Source of the DNA: Anagrus nilaparvatae
Taxonomy: Eukaryota; Arthropoda; Insecta; Hymenoptera; Mymaridae
Length of the DNA: 64,000 bases
Direction: 5' to 3'
Assembly: GCA_022575985.1 (NCBI GenBank)
Contig: JAKSXM010000156.1
Location: forward strand, 1-64,000
Below the pieces are notes generated by a model, which was not told the DNA's origin, ran no database searches, and saw only the letters and a program-made list of their open reading frames with translations. Position 1 is the stretch's first letter. Each line of letters begins with the position of its first letter. Below are positions 56,680 through 64,000 of the stretch, piece by piece. A program made the position numbers and the translations under genes.

Positions 56680-57660
56680 TATTTAATGTTAAACAAGAGC
56701 AATTAAACTTTAGTTTTTTTATGTAATCAATAATTATATCTGCACAAAATATTATTCATGGTTTTTTTTTAAATCAATTTTTTTAATTATTATGTGAAAA
56801 AAAAATAGATTTTATATACAAAATATTTTAATTAAGATGAATTTATCTCAAAGATTTGAATTATGTATTTTAGGAAGTAAGTGTTCAAAAACTGACTTTT
56901 AATGAAATGTTTTAAGTTTTAATAGATACTTGGTAAATATAAAATTTTTTAAAATATTTCTTGAGGTTCATTTAAATTTAATTTTTTGATATACTAAAAA
57001 CTATGAAAATCTTGATAAAAATATGTTGAAATGAAAAAGTTACACAAAAAATACTCTTTTTTAGTCCCTTTTTGGCTAGAGAATTGAGAGCTTAAAAAGC
57101 TCCTAAAAAACTTACTTTGGCTTAAAATAATTTTTAAAAGCCTAAGAGAGCCAAGTTTTTTTTTTTTTTTTTTTAAGTTATTCATAGCTCTATATTAAGG
57201 TTGAGAAGTATATTTTAAGTTAAAAATAAATAAAAAAATTTTTTGAAGAGTACTTTTAATATTTTTGTATAAAGATTTGATAAAAATATTTTATACATAT
57301 TGCATCAAACTGGATATTAAATAGGAAAAACCACCTTTATAGTGCTGGAAAACTACTCATAAGATTAAAAAAATTAAGAATTATACTTCAAAATTGCTAA
57401 GAATTTAATTTATATAATTTTTAGTTTCCACCCCTAATTTTAGGTTATAAATAAAAAAGATAAAAATTGTGCCTCATTAGGCTTTTGATAAAGTATTAAT
57501 TTAAGTCAAAGTAAGTTTTTCTAAAATGTTTTTTAAGCTTGCAATTCCCTAACCAATAAAGGACTAAATTTTCGAGTACATCTTTCATTAGAACCTGGTT
57601 TTCATTGTATGAACTTAATTTTTTAGTTTTTTTCAACTTTCTAACGAAAATTCATTTTAC
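56680..57660. other. A+T-rich non-coding stretch
   Basis: No gene is supported. A run of about 20 T lies near 57160. The minus frame at 56994 begins in it and is chance. Confidence 0.5.
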
Positions 57661-57674
57661 TCATTAGGTTTTAG

Positions 57675-57754
57675 GTGAAGAAGTATGAACTCCTTCATGC
57701 AAGGTTTAATGAGTACACAAGAATGTTCAAAATCCGGACTGTGTCTAGAGCAAC
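57675..57754 (+). CDS. Candidate internal exon, 80 nt, unknown protein
   Basis: TTACTCATTAGGTTTTAG ends at 57674 as acceptor, and GTGAGT follows at 57755 as a strong donor. Only one of the three frames is open between them: VKKYELLHARFNEYTRMFKI then RTVSRAT, ending with two bases of a split codon. The DNA is markedly less A+T-biased than its flanks and has diverse codons (CTC, CTT, CGG, AGG, ACT). No family is recognised. The candidate terminal exon at 61005 does not join in frame directly (a stop would arise), so any gene would need another exon, or the two belong to different genes. Best single exon candidate on the plus strand by boundary quality. Confidence 0.45.
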
Positions 57755-57759
57755 GTGAG

Positions 57760-59400
57760 TAAATTAGATATAAAACAAGCACTACGTATACAAAATATGT
57801 AATTTTTTTATTTCTATAAGTTAAAAATCAATTTTTATTTTAAACAAGTTTCTATCTTAAATATATAAAAATATTTTATATCAATATTATAAACAGTAAG
57901 TACATATGATTTCAATAAATTTTGGATTACTTATATAATAGTGAAATTCTAATTCTTTTACGAGAAAAGCGACATCTAGATTTTATTTAAAGCAATATTT
58001 AAAATATTCTGTGTTATCTATAAGAAAGTAAATTTTAAATTTAAATGTGTATAACTAAGAATTATTTTATGCATAAAAAATAAAATACAAATTAAATTTA
58101 AAAATTGCAAAATAAAAAAAAATTATAAACTTTTCAATATTAGTGAATAAGCAACGACCGACGCTGATATTTTTATAAAAAATATTCAACTTCAATATTT
58201 TCAAATTAAATAAAATTACTTGAGTTTTGAAATAACAATTTTTTCTTTTATTTTTGCTATAAATTGCCCACTTTTTGAAGACTCTTTATTAGTTTTGTTT
58301 GAATCGATATTTTTCTATAAAACAATCAAATTTTAGACATTTTGATATGTCTATTTACAGTGTAAGGTATCGGCGCATGAGGTCACTCAAAAGCGAGGCA
58401 TTTTTAAACCCCCGATCCCGTGTAACTATATTTCAAATTTTTTGTGATTTTTCCTTTATTGTTAACAATGGTTGTCATAAATCTCACCCCTCCCCTAAAA
58501 ATATTACGTTATTAATAGATTTACCCTATGATAATTGAGGTCACAGGTGCATTTTGAACATTTTATATAGAAAGGACTAAATTCCAAAGTTAAAAAACAT
58601 AATTTAAAACATTATCATAAAGGACACATTTAAAGTCTCAAATAGAATGAGCATTAACTCATCAAACAGCGACAGTGTACTAAAAAATTAATTCAAATTA
58701 AGTTTATAAACTAAAAGTTTTAAAATTGAATTTCTTTTAATATACATAATGGATTCAGAATAATATTTCACATACATTATAAAGTAAATTGTTTAATAAA
58801 GCATAAATAAATCAAATAAAATAAAAGTTTTATAAATTCTATAAAGTCATACATGTTCGTTGAAAATATTACAACTAACTATATATTCAACAAAAATTAT
58901 AATATCAAAAGAAATAAAGTTTTATTCGACTTTATGTTCGAGTTTAATACTATAAAGTAATAACTAAAAAAACCCCCCTATTTTATAATTTTATTTACCC
59001 TTTCAATTTCTTTAAAAAAGTAAATTTTCTCAAAGTTATATAAAGTAATGCAGTAAATATTATTTTATTGAATAATAGCAAATTTGACTTCCTTGATATC
59101 AATCAATTCTTTCATTCTATTATTGAAATAAAAAAAAAAAATTCAAGTTGATTCACACTACTTGCTTGTAAATAATAAAAATCTTAGATGGCAGGTAGAA
59201 TCAAGCAAATTTTAGTCACTTGTGTTGGTTAAAAAATTTTTTTTTTCAAGTAGTACTTGAAATTTTTTTTTATATAGTGGCTGATCTGAAGATCACTTAT
59301 ACGTGTACATGTAAATATAATTTACTGGTGTTGTTTGGAAAATATATATATAATGTAGTTAAGGGTTCATGTATATATACTTTAATATTGCACAAAAACA
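57760..59400. other. Non-coding stretch with one mixed island
   Basis: The part from 58345 to 58550 is more G+C-rich (GGTATCGGCGCATGAGGTCA, CCCCCGATCCCGTGTAAC, GAGGTCACAGGTGC). The 79-codon frame over it has no recognisable features. GAGGTCAC occurs at both its ends. The remainder is A+T-rich without features. Confidence 0.4.
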
Positions 59401-59404
59401 TGCC

Positions 59405-59530
59405 TTAAATAATAGACGGAGTGAAGTACGTCGCGGTTACTGCAGAAGTGGGCATTGTTGGCCCACATGCTCGTTCAACAATAGTAGACCGATCGACTTT
59501 ACAGTAACACATGGGAACGTCATCGTACAT
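59405..59530 (-). CDS. Candidate coding island, 41 codons, strand uncertain
   Basis: A 125-bp island of near-balanced composition stands out sharply from the A+T-rich DNA around it. On the minus strand ATG at 59530 opens MYDDVPMCYCKVDRSTIVER, then ACGPTMPTSAVTATYF and TPSII before TAA. On the plus strand two frames are also open across most of it, one reading RRGYCRSGHCWPTCSF and one reading VKYVAVTAEVGIVGPHARST. Open frames in three readings mean the composition, not selection on one frame, may explain them. Splice-like sites are weak on either strand (minus GTAAAGT after the codons for MCYC; plus AAATAATAG before it). I recognise no family. It could be an exon, a structured RNA or a captured fragment. 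Confidence 0.35.
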   Translation of the reverse strand: MYDDVPMCYCKVDRSTIVERACGPTMPTSAVTATYFTPSII

Positions 59531-59689
59531 GTATATAAATATAAATATATTTATTGTATGCTTCTATATTTATTGGTAAATAAATTTATTTTTTACAATA
59601 CCTATAAATCTCTAAGAATTGTTTTTTTTAGATTTTTAAAGGTCCTGTATACGTTTAATCTTAAAGTTGTGCTTTTTAACAATGCATAA

Positions 59690-60540
59690 TTTAAACCGTT
59701 GACAAATACTTTTTTTTTTTAATTTATTTATGTGTGTGGATTTAAATTCGTGTTCTTAACGGTTAAAATATTTTGAAGAAAAAAGAAACTTTAAAATAAC
59801 AGTTAAAATGAAACGTGTGACAAAGTTTGCATTTCTTTTTAATGATTCATTTTTTTTTTATTTTAAAAGTTTAGTTTTCCATTTATTATTAATTATTTAT
59901 TTTTATTATTTGTACCTTAAAGTTTTTGTGTATTTTTTTTAGGAATTATAGAAATAAAATAAAAAATATTTAACGTCTGTGGTCAAAAAGAAGTGAATCA
60001 GACATTTTAGTTTGTAAAAAGATTAAAAAATTCAATTTACTACAAAAATATATTCGGGCATTTTTAAACCAAATTGAACTAAACCTAACAATTGAGTCTT
60101 CAAAACGGATAAAAAGCTTTTTTCCCTGAGGTACTGAAAAAAAGCCTTTGGGCCATTTTTTAGCAATTTTTTTAACTTTCGATTATGGCAATCATTTTTT
60201 TTACTTTATTGGCCCATTTTAAAAAATAAAAGAATCATTTTTCTTATTTTCTTTGTAAACTTACTTATTTTTTCATCAAATTTTTTTTTATTATAGTGGC
60301 CCAAAGTAAATTTCCCGAAAAAATTGATTCCGAGGTCCGAAATTTACTTAAAACTGGATTCAAAAGCAATAGATTTTAAAAATTTCCTATTAAGCCACGT
60401 GACCAATTAAAAATATGACCAAAATTTAGATTTTGCAAGATGTTTTGCATAAAAAATATAATTTTTTATTTTTTTAGAAAATTTTCTGTTAAAGTGAAGT
60501 TGAAGTTCTTAAAATTTAATAAGCTTTAAGTTTTTTGTTT
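59690..60540. other. A+T-rich non-coding stretch
   Basis: No gene or repeat copy is supported. Confidence 0.5.
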
Positions 60541-60543
60541 TCC

Positions 60544-60720
60544 TTTTAACATGGAACATGTTTACAGGGAGGGGTTACCCTGTAAATCTGAAAATCAAGG
60601 GGGAGGGGAGTCAATTTTGTCCGTTTTAGGGGGACTTAAAATAATTTCGTTTTGGGACTTAGAATAATTTTGACTTAGGGACTTCTAAAAATCGATTTAG
60701 GGATATAGATATTAAAAAAT
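60544..60720 (+). mobile_element. CATG-family element, truncated
   Basis: TTTTAACATGGAACATGTTT then ACAGGGAGGGGTTACCC starts the copy. CTGAAAATCAAGGGGGAGGG and the words GGGACTTAGAATAATTTTG and AGGGACTTCTAAAAATCG follow, but the ACCGGTT-side end is missing. Confidence 0.7.
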
Positions 60721-61004
60721 ATAACAATAAGTTGAAAAAATTAATTAGGGCAGCATTTTTGGAGTTACATTTTTAATTGGTCTCATTCCTAGGGGTATCG
60801 AATTCCTCAGGAACTAATTTTATTAGGAAAGAGGAAAAAATTTTTCAAAAGGCCAAAATTTATCTTTATGAAATAATTTAGTTTTTATAATATCATTCCT
60901 TTCAAATTAAAAATATTATTTTTATTTTCTTTGAAAACATATTTCAGTTTTACAGAAAATATAAGTGTATCTAATATCTAATATTTAAAATTTCACTGTT
61001 TCAG

Positions 61005-61130
61005 ATAAATACAGAAGTACATCTACATTTGACAAGAATCTACCAAAGGAGAAATGAAATATCCTATTTATTAGTAGCATGGTATAAAAAACGAGATAAA
61101 AAAATATTGGCATCTATTTTAATATCTTAA
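61005..61130 (+). CDS. Candidate 3'-terminal exon, unknown protein
   Basis: AAATTTCACTGTTTCAG ends at 61004 and is a good acceptor. Two frames are plausible. One is open from the first base for 41 codons to TAA at 61130 (INTEVHLHLTRIYQRRNEIS, then YLLVAWYKKRDKKILASIL). The other skips two bases and reads KYRSTSTFDKNLPKEK then TGA at 61057. A polyadenylation hexamer AATAAA lies near 61161, which suits a 3' end. No family is recognised, and flanking sequence is A+T-rich. The choice of frame depends on an upstream exon that cannot be identified here. Confidence 0.35.
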   Translation: MNTEVHLHLTRIYQRRNEISYLLVAWYKKRDKKILASILIS

Positions 61131-61719
61131 ATTATAATGAACAATAACATTAACTGTAATAAAATAAATATATTTTTTATAATTCACAAAAAAAAATTAT
61201 TGAAAGTCACTCAAAAGATTAGTTTTATGATTATTTTTTAGGAAAATTTGTCATCAAATTATAATTGTAAGTTCCAATGTAATCTCATAATTTTCCAATT
61301 CTGTTATGAGTACATTTTTGTTTATTTGATGTTACTATATAATAATAATATTAAAGTTTTATTTGTACTACATCACATTTATTTAGGTAATTTCTATTCA
61401 TATTTTCAATTATTTATATTCTACTGCTTGATTAAAGGATCAATTTATTATCATGCATGTCATACAAAATAATTTTATTTTTCGTGAATATAAAAAAAAA
61501 TTTCTACAATGATGATTCTCAAAGTCTAATGTACATATAAAAGAGTTTGCAAATAATATCAAGGGTAAAATTTTTGGCTACCTATGACGTACATTTTATT
61601 CATATAGATAATTCCACCTTGATTCACGTACATATACACACGTAAGCATTAAGTTCTCTGAATAAGTTTATAACGAGATTCACAGCTAGAGGGCTTCTCT
61701 CTTATGTATACAATACCCA

Positions 61720-61830
61720 GGGTGGACTGCACGTGTCTCCTCAATGGTCCAATCAAATCTTACCCTCTTTTCCTTTATATTAGTTGAATGAAAATCTATA
61801 TATATAGCTCCCACATATTTTAGGCTAATA
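61720..61830 (+). promoter_or_regulatory. Promoter-like island: E-box, CCAAT, TATATATATA
   Basis: CACGTG at 61730-61735, GGTCCAATC at about 61747-61755 and TATATATATA near 61797-61806 lie in order within 80 bp, in DNA that is less A+T-biased (GTATACAATACCCAGGGTGG upstream). CCAAT to TATA spacing of about 45 is typical of animal promoters. Downstream the only structure is the 61877 hairpin, with no gene seen. Confidence 0.3.
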
Positions 61831-61876
61831 TATTATATCGTTGACGACACACATTACAAAATCTCTTCTCTTTATA

Positions 61877-61915
61877 CACTGATTTTGATCAATACACCTT
61901 TTATCAAAATCAGTG
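61877..61915. repeat. Perfect 13-bp hairpin
   Basis: CACTGATTTTGAT (61877-61889) and its exact reverse complement ATCAAAATCAGTG (61903-61915) surround a 13-base loop. It lies about 70 bases downstream of the TATA run at 61797. It could be a structured leader element, a binding site or a minor palindrome. Confidence 0.7.
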
Positions 61916-61919
61916 ATCA

Positions 61920-62470
61920 TTTATTGAAATTCATATTAACGTGTATTTCATTTCTATGTGTTAATTCAATAGATATTTTATGTGTAATACGTCTTAAAAC
62001 CACAAATCTTGTTTTATTTGATTTTAAAGAATAGAAAATCTTTGCACGCGTCAAAGCTTATGTAAGTTTATTGGATGATGTTCTTTAAAGTCAATTTATA
62101 TGTTGTTCAATGGATAACGTGTGAAATTATCTTACTTTTCTTCCCATTCAATTATATCTTAATACGATGTTTATGCGTGTGTAATCAGAGAAAAAAAAAT
62201 GTTGTTAGGGTATAATAATGTAAATTTTATTCATTGTTGTTTTGTTTTTTTAAATCTTTTATCTTATTACTGTAAATTTATTAACCTTTTTGATGTATAG
62301 AGTGACCTGAGTGGTACACTTAATTTTTTGACGATTTTTTAGCACAAGTTTAGGGTCAGTATATTTTTGTGTGCCTATTTTTCCTTAAAAGAAAATTCGA
62401 ACATTTTTGATAAAAATGAGAAATTTGGAATCAGTTTAACAGAGGCTTTTCGTAATTATAAAATTTCTTC
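61920..62470. other. Non-coding stretch
   Basis: No gene is supported between the hairpin and the transposon that follows. Confidence 0.45.
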
Positions 62471-62477
62471 AATTGAT

Positions 62478-62836
62478 TACAATGAAAAAAAATCCGATTG
62501 CTAAATTCAGAACTTTTCCAGTTACCATTACCATATTTACAGTTGCAACTACCGAATTTCTGGTTTCTGCTACCTCATTTTTTTTGCTGTTAAATGGTTG
62601 CAAATGACAAAACGTAAAGAAAAGTTCAAAATTTTCGGTTTAATAAAGGTTAAATTTTTAATTTCGGTTAATTTTTTTTTTTTTTAAATCCCACTCTACT
62701 ATGATGCTCGCATTTTAAGGGAGCATGAAACTCTTCTTTTTTTTTAAATTTTCTTTATGTTTCAAACTATTTGCAATCTTTCAAACAAACAAAAATTCCG
62801 CAGTGGCTGCAGACACCAATTTTTTTCAGTATATCT
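62478..62836. mobile_element. TIR element (CAGTGRAAAAAAATC family), second copy
   Basis: CAATGAAAAAAAATCCGATT at the left faces CACCAATTTTTTTCAGTATA at the right. GGTTGCAAATGACAAAACGT and AAAGAAAAGTTCAAAATTTT match the 16168-16797 element in the same order, so this shows that element's uninterrupted structure. No coding frame. Confidence 0.6.
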
Positions 62837-62839
62837 TCA

Positions 62840-63726
62840 TTATATAAAAGCATGAAGATGTGTTATAAATTATTAAAAAACAGATTTTCATCAAAAATTT
62901 CGCTGGCTCTCTGAATTTCCAAACCGTTTTTTAAAATTTTTACGTGGAAAGCCGGAAAATTGGAAAATGTGAGCCGTTCCGGCTGTAGCTCATAACTCAA
63001 AATCCGTCACTTCAAATAACTTCAAATTGGGGGTTGAGACAGAGTATTCCATATACTTTCACTTGGTATTAATATGGGTTTGACTATTTTCACATAGGGA
63101 AAAGTTATACCGATAATTAGTGAAATTTCCCGATTTTAAAAATGCAAATTTAGCGAAAAAGCTATATTTTTATACAAATTTATGCTGAACCGATTTCAAA
63201 TGTAAATTCTATCATAAAATAATTTTATTTTTAATGTCTTCAAACTTTTTCTATTCATATATATAGTCAATTCTACAAAATTTTAGAGTTTTTGAATCGA
63301 ATGCACCCTTTCTTAAGTCATATACATCCAATGAGAAACTTCTGCAGAGCATTTTGGTTATTAGTCCCTTAAAGATAAAATGTACGAAAATTTGTAGAAA
63401 AATAATTTTAAGATTGGCATAAGTCACACTCAAAATTTTCTTAAATTGAAAATAAAATATGATATTCAAAATATTTTTTAATTAATTTATTTGTTTAATA
63501 GAATAATTGTATTATTTATTCGTAATCAAATTAATAATTAAGTCAAATAAAATTTAAATGCATTAAAGCTTTTCTCACAAGAAATATAGTCGAATCATTG
63601 AGTCAAGTCTTTCGTGTTGCTTTAATTGACGAATGACAAGACTAATTCAATAGCTTTATTTTTTTTCCAAGGGGCTACTAACTTGGGATTCTTGATGAAT
63701 ATTGATGAATAATTTATTAGAGAAAG

Positions 63727-63769
<43 letters not shown>

Positions 63770-64000
63770 AAGACTGATTTCATGAAATCAATCATTTTTG
63801 CATTTTTAGAATCTTTAATTTAAAATTTTGTATAATTTTATTTTGAATGATTCTAGTAGGTTTTTTTGGTCGCTGAATTATTAAATTATTATTAAAATAT
63901 TATTAATAATTAATATATTAATAAATATATTATTAAAATTAAATTGGGGTGTGTATCACCCCTGTTTCACACCGTAACCCTTTAATATACATTTTTTGAA
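62840..64000. other. A+T-rich non-coding end of window
   Basis: No gene is supported. The 72-codon minus frame at 63251 has ordinary A+T-rich composition with no recognisable motif. Confidence 0.5.
63727..63764. repeat. Poly-A run of 38
   Basis: An uninterrupted 38-base A tract follows GAGAAAG. It could be the tail of an old retrocopy, but no coding or SINE-like body is visible upstream and no target duplication is evident. It may be plain homopolymer. Confidence 0.85.

Noticed and set aside
58299..58538. 79-codon frame in a mixed-composition island
   Set aside because: It has ordinary residue content with no motif, and no splice or promoter signal supports it.
63727..63764. Poly-A run as a retrogene tail
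   Set aside because: No coding or SINE-like body precedes it and no flanking duplication was found.
1..64000. CRISPR arrays, rRNA genes and tRNA genes
   Set aside because: No spaced identical direct repeats of CRISPR type, no conserved rRNA words and no convincing tRNA T-loop with matching arms were seen on either strand, though I could not run a scanner.

Overview
This window reads as non-coding nuclear DNA of a eukaryote, most likely an insect. The case rests on very high A+T content (by eye about three quarters to four fifths), no operons or Shine-Dalgarno-led genes, many microsatellites, many miniature inverted-repeat transposons, a decayed Penelope-like retroelement with a GIY-YIG domain, a solo LTR and a FLYWCH-type zinc-finger exon. 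A parasitoid wasp would fit this mixture, but the sequence alone does not prove it. No complete conventional protein-coding gene is visible. Most open frames are chance or lie inside repeats. Unless an entry says otherwise, exon calls here are inferences from splice-like sites and composition.

Layout. 1-6.1 kb: a near-perfect 1.76 kb foldback element, two CCAAT/TATA-like islands, and an interspersed repeat split by a solo LTR. 6.1-6.8 kb: exon-like segments on the minus strand. 7-17.4 kb: a Helitron-like end, tandem 450-bp repeats, a foldback, a palindromic GGTTGAA minisatellite and two pairs of nested transposons. 18.7-21 kb: a coding-like minus segment, then a CpG-containing promoter-like region interrupted by a 978-bp TIR element and ending in TATA, initiator and ATG. 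22-34 kb: mostly bare A+T-rich DNA with copies of a roughly 0.4-0.6 kb repeat (family R1) and a possible terminal exon at 30.07 kb. 34.6-38.3 kb: the clearest protein remnants, a Penelope-like pseudogene cut by a TTAA palindrome, then a FLYWCH exon. 40-48.2 kb: a cluster of long palindromes (40.4, 41.9, 46.2 and 47.1 kb). 49-56.7 kb: more repeat copies and two further palindromes. 57-61.9 kb: three short exon-like islands and a promoter-like island. The end of the window is sparse.

How it fits together. At least ten copies of one interspersed family (ends TTAACATGGAACATGTT and ACTTATAACCGGTTTGTG, with GGGACTTA repeats inside) and six of R1 make up most of the recognisable repeats. Several elements are nested, which gives relative ages: LTR into the CATG family, CATG family into a TIR element, TTAA palindrome into the Penelope-like element. 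The long palindromes would form long double-stranded RNA if transcribed, so the region may be a small-RNA source; that is inference. The exon-like islands suggest that parts of the window are introns or flanks of one or more sparse genes whose main exons lie outside.
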